Below, one piece after another: positions 1 to 8,810 of a DNA stretch of 64,000 bases. This DNA is from Zhouia spongiae (GTDB lineage Bacteria; Bacteroidota; Bacteroidia; Flavobacteriales; Flavobacteriaceae). Within the stretch, counting starts at the first letter, position 1. Every line of letters begins with the position of its first letter. The notes below the pieces were generated by a model that did no database searches, was not told where the DNA came from, and was given only the letters and a program-made list of their open reading frames with translations. Both the position numbers and the translations under genes were made by a program. The stretch is from assembly GCF_022760175.1 (NCBI RefSeq), contig NZ_CP094326.1:1538804-1602803 (forward strand), read 5' to 3'.

Positions 1-3000
1 GGATTCAATATCCCGTTCGATGCCGAAAAAGTGCATGGTATTTCTACGGAACTGGCTCAGGAACAGGGAATCTCTCTTGAGGAAGTGTTGGAAAAATTCA
101 ATATTGCATTACGTAAGACGAAGTTTGTAGTAGGTCAGAACGTAGGCTTCGATGTGAATATTATGGGAGCTGAGTTCTACCGTTTAGGGGTAGAAACCAA
201 GATGGCCGAATTACCGGTATTGGATACCTGTACCGAAGTTACTGCAGAATTGTGTAAAATACCCGGTGGACGAGGCGGTAAATTTAAATTGCCGACGTTA
301 ACAGAGCTGCACGAATTTTTATTTGGCGAACCTTTTGCCGAAGCTCACAACGCAACTGCCGATGTGGAGGCTACTACTCGTTGTTTCTTCGAGTTGATCA
401 GGAGGGGAGACGGATTTACCATTGAGGAGCTCGATGTTCCTGCCGATTATTTTAACCGTTTTTCAGAAGTCAATCCACAGACCATTGAGCTTATCGGGTT
501 AAAGCATATTAACCTCAAGGCCGAATCCGATAAAATACGTCAACGGTTAAAAAAAGAAGATCCCCAGGAACAATTATCCAAAGAGGAGATTCAGCAGAAT
601 ATTGCCGAGTTAGCAGAAGTTTCATTCTCACATTTACATAACCATACCCAGTTTTCAGTACTCCAGGCTACATCAAAAATTCCGGCACTTGTAGCAGCAG
701 CAGCAAAGCATAAAATGCCTGCCGTAGCGCTTACGGATATTGGTAACATGATGGGAGCCTTCCATTTCGTTCGTGATGTGGGAAATCATAACAAAGCCGC
801 CAAAGCAAAAAATGAAGAGGCCATAGCCAAGGGAGAAGAACCGACCGAAGTAATCGTGAAACCTATAGTAGGTTGCGTCTTTAATGTCTGTGAAGATCAC
901 ACAGATAAATCCAGAAAAGATAACGGGTATCAGGTTGTCATGCTGGCCAAAAATAAAAATGGTTACCATAACCTGGCTAAAATGTCATCAATTGGGTTTA
1001 CCTATGGATTCTATTATGTGCCCCGTATCGATAAAAAGGTAATTGAGCAGTATAAAGAAGATGTCATGGTGCTTACCGGTAACCTATATGGAGAAGTGCC
1101 GAGTAAGGTGTTGAATGTCGGGGAAAATCAGGCGGAAGAAGCGTTACTCTGGTGGAAAGATCAATTTGGAGATGACCTGTATATGGAACTGATGCGGCAC
1201 GGCCAGGAAGAAGAAGACCGTGTAAATGATGTTTTAATTCAGTTCTCTAAAAAGCATGATGTAAAACTGGTGGCAACCAATAATACCTATTATATAGATA
1301 AAGATGGTGCTAATGCACACGATATCTTGTTGTGTGTGAAGGATGGCGAAAAACAGACCACGCCGATTGGCAGGGGTCGTGGCTATCGTTATGGGTTGCC
1401 AAATCAGGAATATTATTTTAAGGGCTCAGATGAAATGAAAGGGCTTTTCAAAGATCTTCCCGAGGCCATCATTAATACAAATGAAATAGTAGGTAAGGTA
1501 GAGCCTTTTGAACTGGCCCGGGATGTATTACTTCCGAAGTTTGAGATTCCCGAAGAATTTCAGTTTGAAGAAGACGAACTGGACGGAGGTAAAAGAGGAG
1601 AAAATAATTTTCTTCGTCACCTGACATACAAAGGAGCAGAAGATCGCTATGATGAAATAACCGATGATATTCGGGAGCGACTAGATTTCGAGTTACAGGT
1701 TATTGAAAAAACAGGGTACCCGGGATATTTCCTTATTGTACAGGATTTCATCGCTGCGGCTCGTGAGATGGGCGTGTCAGTAGGTCCGGGTCGTGGATCT
1801 GCCGCCGGATCGGCGGTGGCTTACTGTCTCGGTATTACCAATATGGATCCGATTTCATACGACCTCCTTTTTGAGCGTTTCCTGAATCCGGATCGTGTGA
1901 GTATGCCCGATATCGATATCGACTTCGACGATGAAGGACGTAGTTTGGTAATGGATTATGTGATCGATAAATACGGGGCCAATCAGGTGGCTCAGATTAT
2001 TACCTATGGTACCATGGCGGCAAAATCATCCATCCGCGATACAGCAAGAGTACTCGATCTGCCATTACAGGAAGCAGACCGCATAGCGAAGCTGATACCA
2101 AACACAACCCTGGGGAAAATATTCGGCCTGGATGAAGCCAAACTGAAAGAAAAACTGCGTTCAGAAGAGCTTCTTAAGGTGAACGAACTGAAAAATATAG
2201 CAGAAGGGAAAGACCTGGAGGCTCAGACCATAAACCAGGCCCGTATACTGGAAGGTTCGTTGAGGAATACAGGTATTCATGCCTGTGGAGTTATCATTAC
2301 CCCTGATGATATTACAAAATTCGTGCCTGTATCCGTAGCTAAAGATTCCGATCTGTGGGTAACGCAGTTTGATAACTCGGTCGTGGAAAATGCCGGTCTG
2401 CTGAAAATGGATTTCCTGGGGCTGAAAACCTTAACCCTGATTAAGGATACCGTAAAGCTTGTAAAGTACAAACACAATATAGACCTGGTCCCTGACGATT
2501 TTCCTCTGGACGATCAGAATACATATGAGCTGTTTCAGAGAGGAGAAACAGTAGGGGTGTTCCAATACGAATCTGCCGGAATGCAGAAGTATATGAAAGA
2601 ACTCAAGCCTACCGTTTTTGCAGATTTGATTGCCATGAACGCCTTGTACCGTCCCGGGCCATTGGAATATATTCCTAGTTTTATCCGCAGAAAGCACGGA
2701 GACGAGGAGATCGTTTACGACCTCCCTGCTATGGAAGAATACCTGAAGGAGACTTATGGTATTACAGTGTACCAGGAGCAGGTGATGTTATTGTCCCAAA
2801 GCCTCGCAGGCTTTACCAAGGGTGAAGCCGATATGCTGCGTAAGGCGATGGGTAAAAAGATATTTGCCTTACTGGAACAACTTAAACCGAAGTTTCTCGA
2901 TGGTGGTGAAGCCAAGGGACATCCGAGAGACGTGTTGGAGAAAGTATGGAAAGACTGGGAAGCATTTGCCAGTTACGCTTTTAATAAATCGCACTCTACC

Positions 3001-4224
3001 TGTTATGCATGGATCGGATACCAAACGGCATATCTGAAGGCAAATTATCCGGCAGAGTATATGGCGGCCGTGTTGTCGAACAACATGAATGATATCAAAC
3101 AGGTTACTTTCTTTCTTGAGGAATGTAAACGGATGGGGATAACGGTACTCGGACCCGATGTAAATGAATCCTTCTATAAATTTACTGTAAATGACGAGGG
3201 AGCTATTCGTTTCGGAATGGGAGCTGTTAAAGGAGTGGGTAAAGGTGCTGTTCAGACTATTGTAGATAACAGAAAAGAGGGACGTTATAAATCGGTGTTC
3301 GATATGGCCAAACGTATCGATTTGCGGGCAGCCAATAAAAAAGCATTTGAGAATCTGGCCTTTGCCGGAGGTTTCGATTCCTTTTTAGATACACACAGGG
3401 CTCAGTATTTCCACGATGGCGGCGATGGTATTACTTTCCTTGAAAAGACCATTAAATACGGAGCTAAGTTTCAGGAAAATGAAAACTCATCACAAGTAAG
3501 TCTTTTTGGAGAAAGTAGTGAAGTGCAAATCCCTGAACCTGAAGTTCCCCCTTGTGAAGAATGGGGAACCATGGAGAAGTTAAAACGCGAAAGGGAAGTG
3601 GTCGGAATATACATCTCCGGTCACCCGTTAGACGATTTCAAAACTGAACTGGAGGTGTTTTGTAATGCCGATCTGTCCATCTTGTCCCAATTGGAGAAGT
3701 ATGTTAATCGTGAGGTTTCCCTGGGAGGAGTTATTTCTACGGTAGATCACCGCGTGTCGAAAAACGGAAAAGGCTGGGCTATTTTTATAGTAGAAGACTA
3801 TAATGAAAGTTATGAGTTTAAAATATTTGGAGAAGAATATCTGAAATTCAGGCATTTCCTGATCCCTAATTCATTTGTTTATATAAAATCATATATCAAA
3901 GAAGGTTGGGTAAATAAAGATACAGGAAAACGATCCGATCCTAAGATACAGTTTAATAACTTCATGTTGTTACAGGATGTGATGAGTACCTATGCTAAAA
4001 AATTAACGATCAGGGTCAACGTTGCTGACCTGCAAGAAGAGCAGATAACGAGCCTGAAAGGTTTGCTCTCGTCTCATTCTGGCGATCATATCCTGAATTT
4101 TATTGTCTACGATATGGAAGAAGAGATAAAATTGACCATGCCTAGCAGGAAGCAAAAGGTACATATTACAAGTGAGTTGCTTGGTGCTTTGAAAACTCAG
4201 AACGTAAATTATAAACTGAACTAA
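1..4224 (+). CDS. dnaE: DNA polymerase III alpha subunit with N-terminal 3'-5' exonuclease domain (5' partial)
   Basis: Replicative polymerase subunit that synthesises DNA in the replisome. The reading frame is open from base 1, so the true start lies upstream; the GTG at 31 is internal. Domains in order: a DnaQ-like exonuclease remainder with the HNATADVEAT motif (bases about 346-375); a PHP domain beginning at HLHNHTQFS (about 637); the family C polymerase core with GPGRGSAAGSAVAYCLG (about 1783) and the catalytic PDIDIDFDD (about 1903-1935); helix-hairpin-helix regions; and a C-terminal OB fold (about 3700-3900). The visible 1,407 residues exceed a standard DnaE of about 1,160 because of the fused proofreading domain, an arrangement I know from flavobacterial DnaE. 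The stop codon overlaps that of the convergent gene. Confidence 0.97.
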   Translation, partial: GFNIPFDAEKVHGISTELAQEQGISLEEVLEKFNIALRKTKFVVGQNVGFDVNIMGAEFYRLGVETKMAELPVLDTCTEVTAELCKIPGGRGGKFKLPTLTELHEFLFGEPFAEAHNATADVEATTRCFFELIRRGDGFTIEELDVPADYFNRFSEVNPQTIELIGLKHINLKAESDKIRQRLKKEDPQEQLSKEEIQQNIAELAEVSFSHLHNHTQFSVLQATSKIPALVAAAAKHKMPAVALTDIGNMMGAFHFVRDVGNHNKAAKAKNEEAIAKGEEPTEVIVKPIVGCVFNVCEDHTDKSRKDNGYQVVMLAKNKNGYHNLAKMSSIGFTYGFYYVPRIDKKVIEQYKEDVMVLTGNLYGEVPSKVLNVGENQAEEALLWWKDQFGDDLYMELMRHGQEEEDRVNDVLIQFSKKHDVKLVATNNTYYIDKDGANAHDILLCVKDGEKQTTPIGRGRGYRYGLPNQEYYFKGSDEMKGLFKDLPEAIINTNEIVGKVEPFELARDVLLPKFEIPEEFQFEEDELDGGKRGENNFLRHLTYKGAEDRYDEITDDIRERLDFELQVIEKTGYPGYFLIVQDFIAAAREMGVSVGPGRGSAAGSAVAYCLGITNMDPISYDLLFERFLNPDRVSMPDIDIDFDDEGRSLVMDYVIDKYGANQVAQIITYGTMAAKSSIRDTARVLDLPLQEADRIAKLIPNTTLGKIFGLDEAKLKEKLRSEELLKVNELKNIAEGKDLEAQTINQARILEGSLRNTGIHACGVIITPDDITKFVPVSVAKDSDLWVTQFDNSVVENAGLLKMDFLGLKTLTLIKDTVKLVKYKHNIDLVPDDFPLDDQNTYELFQRGETVGVFQYESAGMQKYMKELKPTVFADLIAMNALYRPGPLEYIPSFIRRKHGDEEIVYDLPAMEEYLKETYGITVYQEQVMLLSQSLAGFTKGEADMLRKAMGKKIFALLEQLKPKFLDGGEAKGHPRDVLEKVWKDWEAFASYAFNKSHSTCYAWIGYQTAYLKANYPAEYMAAVLSNNMNDIKQVTFFLEECKRMGITVLGPDVNESFYKFTVNDEGAIRFGMGAVKGVGKGAVQTIVDNRKEGRYKSVFDMAKRIDLRAANKKAFENLAFAGGFDSFLDTHRAQYFHDGGDGITFLEKTIKYGAKFQENENSSQVSLFGESSEVQIPEPEVPPCEEWGTMEKLKREREVVGIYISGHPLDDFKTELEVFCNADLSILSQLEKYVNREVSLGGVISTVDHRVSKNGKGWAIFIVEDYNESYEFKIFGEEYLKFRHFLIPNSFVYIKSYIKEGWVNKDTGKRSDPKIQFNNFMLLQDVMSTYAKKLTIRVNVADLQEEQITSLKGLLSSHSGDHILNFIVYDMEEEIKLTMPSRKQKVHITSELLGALKTQNVNYKLN

Positions 4225-4637
4225 GGTTTTTCTTTTTTGGGGATGCCGTACCAAATGGTTTTTTTCTTGCGGCCGAACAGGATGGCTTTTTGAATGTCGG
4301 TGCCCATATAGAGGTCCATTTTATTGCGGTGACGTGAATGCATTTTGTCTTTTACAAGATAAGTGCCTTGTAAGCCTTTGATTTTTACAGGTGTGTTATG
4401 TGTTAATCCCAGTTTTAAAAGGTCTCTCGATATGGCTACGGCTTTCATGCCAGGTTTAAGCGTGTCGCCCCAGGCAGCAATGGCCGGATGGTGCTTATTT
4501 GTCTGTGACCTTACCGAATTGTATGCAGACATTTCTACCTCCAATTCAATCCAGTTATAATCATTTTGTTTATATTGGCTTCCATTATAAATAAAAGATA
4601 GTGGAATAAGCGCCAAAAGGAGAAACAATGCCTTCAT
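4221..4637 (-). CDS. 3D (Asp-Asp-Asp) domain secreted protein
   Basis: A 138-residue protein with an N-terminal signal or anchor (MKALFLLLALIPLSFI) and a C-terminal 3D domain. The conserved pieces are AYNSV, AAWGDTLKPGMKAVAISRDLL and VKDKMHSRHRNKMDLYMG. 3D domains form a small double-psi barrel related to the lytic transglycosylase MltA, so a role in cell-wall metabolism is likely, but the substrate cannot be told from sequence. The ATG at 4637 is preferred to an upstream in-frame start at 4700 because it places the hydrophobic stretch at the N terminus. It converges on dnaE and the two stop codons share bases. Confidence 0.85.
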   Translation of the reverse strand: MKALFLLLALIPLSFIYNGSQYKQNDYNWIELEVEMSAYNSVRSQTNKHHPAIAAWGDTLKPGMKAVAISRDLLKLGLTHNTPVKIKGLQGTYLVKDKMHSRHRNKMDLYMGTDIQKAILFGRKKKTIWYGIPKKEKP

Positions 4638-4735
4638 GGATAAGTTTTTTGTAGGTTTGGGTGTAGCTGAAAAGATAGATAAAAATTGGGGTATCAGCAA
4701 TTATAATAGCCTAATAATCAAAACTGATGAAATGC

Positions 4736-4769
4736 TTGTAAGTTTTGGTGAAATATTTGACTAAATTTG
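4736..4769 (+). promoter_or_regulatory. Probable trxA promoter
   Basis: TTG at 4736-4738 and TAAATTTG at 4762-4769 match the Bacteroidota -33/-7 consensus TTG-N(17-23)-TAnnTTTG, with a 23-nt spacer. It lies 34 nt before the trxA ATG. Confidence 0.6.
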
Positions 4770-4803
4770 CGAAGTGAGATATAAATTCATAAAATAAATA
4801 AAA

Positions 4804-5121
4804 ATGGCATTAGAAATAACAGATGCTACTTTTGAAGAAGTAGTTTTAAAGAGTGACAAACCGGTATTGGTAGATTTCTGGGCAGCATGGTGTGGTCCTT
4901 GTAGAATGGTAGCTCCTATCATAGATGAGATTAGTGGAGAGTACGATGGAAAAGCAGTAATTGGTAAAGTTGATGTTGATTCTAACCAGGAGTTTGCTGC
5001 TAAATATGGAGTTCGTAACATTCCTACCGTATTGGTATTTAAAAATGGAGAAGTAGTAAACAGACAAGTAGGCGTGGCACCTAAGAAGACTTATACGGAT
5101 GCTATTGATGCAGCTGTATAA
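4804..5121 (+). CDS. trxA: Thioredoxin
   Basis: Cytoplasmic disulfide reductase of 105 residues, the usual thioredoxin length. It has the WCGPC active site in the context [15 protein letters not shown], the cis-proline segment [13 protein letters not shown] and no signal peptide. It stands alone between the divergent 3D-domain gene and a tRNA, with its own promoter upstream and a strong hairpin terminator 20 nt after the stop. There is no visible Shine-Dalgarno, only an A-rich stretch before the ATG, as is usual in this phylum. Confidence 0.97.
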   Translation: MALEITDATFEEVVLKSDKPVLVDFWAAWCGPCRMVAPIIDEISGEYDGKAVIGKVDVDSNQEFAAKYGVRNIPTVLVFKNGEVVNRQVGVAPKKTYTDAIDAAV

Positions 5122-5141
5122 TTGTTGAAATTTTATAGGTT

Positions 5142-5170
5142 AAAAAGCCGGCTGGAAAGCCGGCTTTTTT
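5142..5170. terminator. Bidirectional hairpin terminator between trxA and tRNA-Arg
   Basis: A 12-bp stem, A5142-T5153 pairing with A5158-T5169, closes a GGAA loop. It has a T tract on the plus strand and an A tract on the other side, so it can end both trxA and the convergent tRNA-Arg. Confidence 0.9.
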
Positions 5171-5172
5171 TG

Positions 5173-5244
5173 TAGCCTCACCAGGAATCGAACCTGGATC
5201 TAAAGTTTAGGAAACTTCTATTCTATCCGTTGAACTATGAGGCC
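5173..5244 (-). tRNA. tRNA-Arg (anticodon CCU)
   Basis: The reverse complement folds as a cloverleaf. The acceptor is GGCCTCA/TGAGGCT, the anticodon arm GAAGT-TTCCTAA-ACTTT carries CCU at positions 34-36, and the T arm is CCAGG-TTCGATT-CCTGG. The discriminator base is A and CCA is not encoded. It reads AGG codons. Confidence 0.95.
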
Positions 5245-5259
5245 GGGAAATTTTGTTGG

Positions 5260-5267
5260 CAAAAATA
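5260..5267 (-). promoter_or_regulatory. Probable -7 element for tRNA-Arg
   Basis: TATTTTTG on the minus strand matches TAnnTTTG and lies 16 nt upstream of the tRNA. A -33 TTG at normal spacing is not evident. Confidence 0.45.
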
Positions 5268-5475
5268 GTAAAAAACAGAAAATATTCCCTGTTTTATAAA
5301 CACCAAAAAAAGGGTCATGAATAATACCGGATGAGGTGTTCATTCTGATCAAGTTGCCCGGTGGATGCGTTCTCCTTTCTCTGTCATCATAAATGTGGAG
5401 AAATAATTTTAATTTTGCTTTTTGTCTGTCGTTCACACGAACTTTGAATTTTCGTTAAAGTTTCTATTCAGGATA

Positions 5476-6327
5476 ATGGTGGTAAATGAAAATCAATATG
5501 GAGTGATTATGGTGAACTCAAATGCGGATTCCAGTGGTTGGGATACAACATATGAGGGGTACTTTAAGATCTTGTATTTAAGAAAAGGAAGCCGGTTAAA
5601 GATTGATTTTGAAGAATATATATGTGATGAGGATGCATTTTTCTTTTTTAATGAGGAGCATTCGTTTGAGATATTAAATTCGTCGGAAGCACAGATGATC
5701 TTTTTTCATCCCGACTTCTATTGCGTAGAGATCCACGATCAGGAGCTTGCCTGTGACGGGATATTGTATAGTAATGTGCTTTCAACACCATATATTTACC
5801 TCGATGCTGTTCAATCCCGAAAATTAGGTGGAATTATTGATGAAATAGGAGTTGAGCAGGGGCGAAATGATAATTGGAATGAAGAGAAAATAAGGATATT
5901 AATAAAATACCTTATCATAGAATCAACAAGGATTTGGATAAAACAATGGGATGATGGAAACTTAAATCTATCGGAACAACAAGAGTTTACGCGTAAATTC
6001 AGTCAGCTGGTTGATAGAAATTTTACAAAAATCCATAAGGTAGCCGAATATGCAGCAATGCTGAATGTCAGTACCAAAACCTTGAACAAAAGAATTACAA
6101 CCGATTGCGGAACCTCCCCAAGCTGTGTCATCGTTAACCGGATCATGCTGCAAGCAAAAAGGCTTCTGGCTTATACCGAGATGAGTGTGAAAGAAATAGC
6201 ATACAGTTTAGGGTATAACGACACCTCTTATTTCAACAGGTATTTTAAAATTCAGACAGGGATAACCCCGTTAATGTTCAGGAAGAACAATATTTCCGTC
6301 AGCAAATTGGCCCGAAGGGATCCATGA
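5476..6327 (+). CDS. AraC-family transcriptional regulator
   Basis: A 283-residue regulator. The N-terminal half (about 1-170) looks like a cupin-type sensing domain, and the C-terminal 100 residues are an AraC/XylS double helix-turn-helix. Typical AraC pieces are AAMLNVSTKTLNKRI, MSVKEIAYSLGYNDTSYFNRYFK and TGITPLMFR. I chose the ATG at 5476; the open frame reaches back to a TTG at 5422, but a TAATTTTG box at 5410-5417 would put the transcript start near there. No effector can be named. The next gene on the same strand is an OsmC-like protein with its own promoter, so co-regulation is possible but not shown. Confidence 0.88.
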   Translation: MVVNENQYGVIMVNSNADSSGWDTTYEGYFKILYLRKGSRLKIDFEEYICDEDAFFFFNEEHSFEILNSSEAQMIFFHPDFYCVEIHDQELACDGILYSNVLSTPYIYLDAVQSRKLGGIIDEIGVEQGRNDNWNEEKIRILIKYLIIESTRIWIKQWDDGNLNLSEQQEFTRKFSQLVDRNFTKIHKVAEYAAMLNVSTKTLNKRITTDCGTSPSCVIVNRIMLQAKRLLAYTEMSVKEIAYSLGYNDTSYFNRYFKIQTGITPLMFRKNNISVSKLARRDP

Positions 6328-6553
6328 AATTCCTTTAGAATATTTTATAAGATAATATGGGATGCCTGTCTGAGTGTAAGGCTGTGAAGGTTTATCCTTA
6401 CGAAGAACAGCTGGTTGTGGGACGACCTTAAAAACCTTTCGAACACCCCTGAGATTATCCCGATGGAACCCATAAATAAGTTTTGATTGTTACGTCTATA
6501 TTTCAGGAATGTTGAATAGTAGAAAATGTCCTATAAAGTGTGCTTTTTCTCCA
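6328..6553. other. Intergenic region without a recognised gene
   Basis: About 230 bases between the AraC regulator and the OsmC promoter. Only very short open frames are present, and I see no convincing RNA gene or repeat. Confidence 0.5.
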
Positions 6554-6584
6554 TTGACCGCCAGATATTTTACAATTAGTTTTG
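6554..6584 (+). promoter_or_regulatory. Probable promoter of the OsmC-family gene
   Basis: TTG at 6554-6556, a 20-nt spacer and TAGTTTTG at 6577-6584 match the Bacteroidota consensus closely. The ATG follows 22 nt later. Confidence 0.7.
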
Positions 6585-6606
6585 TGTCGGATATTAGAAA
6601 TCAATT

Positions 6607-7020
6607 ATGATGAATCAAAAAATCAATGCCATCTGGTCGGGTAGTTTTAAAAAAGGAGCAGGCAAGTTTACTTCGGAAAACCCTTTAATGAATAATATGG
6701 ATTTTCATTTTATGAAGCGTGCAAATAAAAATGCTACATTACCGGAAGAGTTTTTAGCAGCAGCCTATTCGGCGTGTTTTAATATGACAATGGTAATGCT
6801 TTTGTCTAAAGAAAATTATACAATCAGGACTTTAGATACGGATTGTACCATTACCTACGGAGCCGATTGTGTAACCGGTGCAGAACTATCCCTGATTGGC
6901 GAAGTCGAAGAGATTTCCGCCGATAAGTTTCAGGAATTGGCTAAAGAAGCTAAATTGCAGTGCCCTGTAGGAAAGTCTTTTACATTCCCTGCAAAATTGA
7001 ATATCATAATGTTAAAGTAA
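6607..7020 (+). CDS. OsmC/Ohr-family peroxiredoxin
   Basis: A 137-residue protein of the OsmC fold, thiol peroxidases that reduce organic hydroperoxides. The two expected cysteines are present: one on the central helix (AAYSACFNMTM) and one near the C terminus in KLQCPVGKSF. The start of the fold (AIWSGSFKKGAGKFTSEN) matches OsmC proteins. It is cytoplasmic, with no signal sequence. The well-matched promoter upstream suggests it is a single gene; the following AAA ATPase starts 76 nt later and could be read through. Confidence 0.9.
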   Translation: MMNQKINAIWSGSFKKGAGKFTSENPLMNNMDFHFMKRANKNATLPEEFLAAAYSACFNMTMVMLLSKENYTIRTLDTDCTITYGADCVTGAELSLIGEVEEISADKFQELAKEAKLQCPVGKSFTFPAKLNIIMLK

Positions 7021-7096
7021 GTGATAGTTCAGTATTTTGATAAAGCATAAGTCAAAGTTCCCGTACCGGAAATGAAATAATTAAAAAGCAATCTGA

Positions 7097-7813
7097 ATGA
7101 ATATATTTGATTTGGTCATAAACGATAAGGAAGCTGTTTCTTTAAAAGATGTTTTCCTGGATCCGGAGAATCAAAAAGCCGTACAGCAATTAATAAAAGA
7201 ACATAAGTATATAGATGAACTGACCCGGTACGGATTACCGGTAAATAATAAGGTGTTGTTATATGGAAATTCAGGTTGTGGAAAAACAACGACCGCAAAA
7301 GCTATCGCAAATGCCTTGAATAAAAAGATCATAGTCCTGAACCTGAGTAATATTGTTTGTTCGAGAATAGGAGAAACTTCGCAGAATATCAAACAGGTAT
7401 TTGAAAAGGCAGGAAGAGAAAAGTGCGTATTGTTTCTGGATGAGTTCGATCAGATAGGCAAAGCCAGGGGAAATGATGATAAAGACGTTGGGGAGATGCG
7501 AAGATTGGTGAATACGATTATCCAGCTGATAGATTATTTTCCAGATAACGCCATGTTGATCTGTGCTACAAACCATTCCGAGATTATTGATGTTGCATTA
7601 ATGCGAAGGTTTCAGCTGAAAATAAACTTTCAGATGCCTTCTTCCTCTGTCTTAGACACGTATTATGATAAATTGCTGTCTGTTTTTCCTGTCGAAATGC
7701 AGTCAATACAAAGAAAATACAATATTTCTTTTGCCGAAGCCAAAGATTATGCCTTTACCAATGTAAAAGAACTTCTCATCCGAAAACTTGAGAAGGAACA
7801 GTGTTCCGTATAA
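7097..7813 (+). CDS. Small AAA+ ATPase
   Basis: A 238-residue protein that is almost entirely one AAA+ module. It has Walker A GNSGCGKTT (about residues 57-65), Walker B VLFLDEFDQ (about 112-120), the sensor-1 region ICATNHSE and a double Arg finger (MRRFQL), followed by a short helical lid. It resembles the ATPase half of FtsH or Cdc48-like proteins but has neither a protease domain nor a recognisable substrate domain. No protease gene is adjacent, so its target is unknown. It has no signal peptide and is probably cytoplasmic. Confidence 0.85.
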   Translation: MNIFDLVINDKEAVSLKDVFLDPENQKAVQQLIKEHKYIDELTRYGLPVNNKVLLYGNSGCGKTTTAKAIANALNKKIIVLNLSNIVCSRIGETSQNIKQVFEKAGREKCVLFLDEFDQIGKARGNDDKDVGEMRRLVNTIIQLIDYFPDNAMLICATNHSEIIDVALMRRFQLKINFQMPSSSVLDTYYDKLLSVFPVEMQSIQRKYNISFAEAKDYAFTNVKELLIRKLEKEQCSV

Positions 7814-8067
7814 GGATGCTCAACTATAGAAATAAATAGCTGCTGTTCTTGTATACCGATGAACTGCCTGGCGCTGTTTATAAAAAGAATACTAATTCCC
7901 CAAAGCCATGCAGGAGTCGTGGTTAATGTGAAGGGAGTGTATACAAGCTCTGCACTTGTGAGGATACTTTTATAGACGGATTAAAAAAATGTATTAGAAT
8001 GAGGGCTTATCGGTTCGTTTTTCTTTTTATTAAGATTTCTATAACATTTAGGCCCGGATTAATTTAA
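7814..8067. other. Intergenic region without a recognised gene
   Basis: About 250 bases after the AAA ATPase. No open frame with coding character, tRNA or strong terminator was seen. Confidence 0.45.
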
Positions 8068-8075
8068 TAGTTTTG
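8068..8075 (+). promoter_or_regulatory. Probable -7 element of the metal-locus small protein
   Basis: TAGTTTTG matches TAnnTTTG. Only 7 nt separate it from the ATG at 8083, so the transcript would be leaderless or nearly so. No clear -33 TTG is present. Confidence 0.5.
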
Positions 8076-8082
8076 ACACTTC

Positions 8083-8391
8083 ATGAATATCGGACATCTG
8101 AAAAATAAAATCGCATTTGCTTTTCTGGCGCTCTTTCTCACAATGAGACTGGGAGGCTTACATGCATATGCGCATACTGATGACCATGATCATGGGGGAG
8201 ATTGTATCATTTGTGATTTTGCCGTTACTCACGGGCACACTCCGGCTATTCCGATCGATGATTTCGACTTCAATATTGAGTATATCCAGGAAGTAATCGA
8301 TCGGGAAATTATAAAGCACTATAATTTTCTGGCTGTTAATTCTATTGAATCTAACCAGCTTTTTTCAAGGCCACCTCCGGCCATACGTTAA
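8083..8391 (+). CDS. Small His/Cys-rich membrane-anchored protein, DUF2946-like
   Basis: A 102-residue protein with one N-terminal hydrophobic segment (about residues 9-28). A metal-binding-looking cluster follows at 27-52: GLHAYAH, HDDHDH-like histidines, then CIIC (C41, C44) and HGH. The C terminus ends FSRPPPAIR. A second gene in the window at 42298-42594 encodes the same architecture with the GLHA, CxxC and RPPP landmarks. The layout recalls proteobacterial DUF2946 proteins, which also have a helix, a CxxC and a terminal R-x-PP and sit beside metal TonB receptors; I infer analogy, not proven homology. It precedes a ZnuD-like receptor, so a periplasmic metal-binding or sensing role is likely. 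Confidence 0.75.
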   Translation: MNIGHLKNKIAFAFLALFLTMRLGGLHAYAHTDDHDHGGDCIICDFAVTHGHTPAIPIDDFDFNIEYIQEVIDREIIKHYNFLAVNSIESNQLFSRPPPAIR

Positions 8392-8810
8392 GTCCCTTTT
8401 TACATCTTGTTTTAAGATTCGGATAAACACTTTCTATAAAGAGCGAGTGTATCGATTCGGTTGTGTATAGGTTTTATACGACCTGTGATCATGTTTAGAT
8501 ACCATCGAAATGATTACAGGACGTTCCGTAAAATTAAAAACAAGTAAACATGCAGTTTCAAGGATATATGTAGTATTCTCGGACGCTTGCTTATGAATCG
8601 GGCGGGAGCCTGTAACTCTGGGATAGCTTGGTTCTTCTTAGAAATGTTTTTAATTTCCGGGTATCATGTCGACTTGCCTTCAGGTAGGTTTGCGTTATCT
8701 ATAACTTCAATGATATTACTTTCGGGTAGTTTCTGAATCGTATTTCATAAACAGATGTATTAAGAGGTTGTCTTCGCCAAATATTCTCGAAACTTAAAGT
8801 ATCTGTTTTA
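8392..8810. other. 419-nt gene-free leader before the TonB receptor
   Basis: No coding region was found. Weak stem-loops are visible, for example GTATA/TATAC arms at 8465-8479 and arms around 8672-8689. I could not match it to a known riboswitch. It could hold a metal-responsive operator for the receptor operon. Confidence 0.4.

Noticed and set aside
2431-2697. Open frames on the minus strand inside dnaE and other large genes
   Set aside because: They lie opposite strong, full-length family matches and have no recognisable protein features.
6358-6432. 24-codon open frame after the AraC gene
   Set aside because: Too short, with no promoter or conserved feature to support it.
8392-8810. Cobalamin or similar riboswitch in the receptor leader
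   Set aside because: I could not find the conserved core sequences of any riboswitch class that I know.
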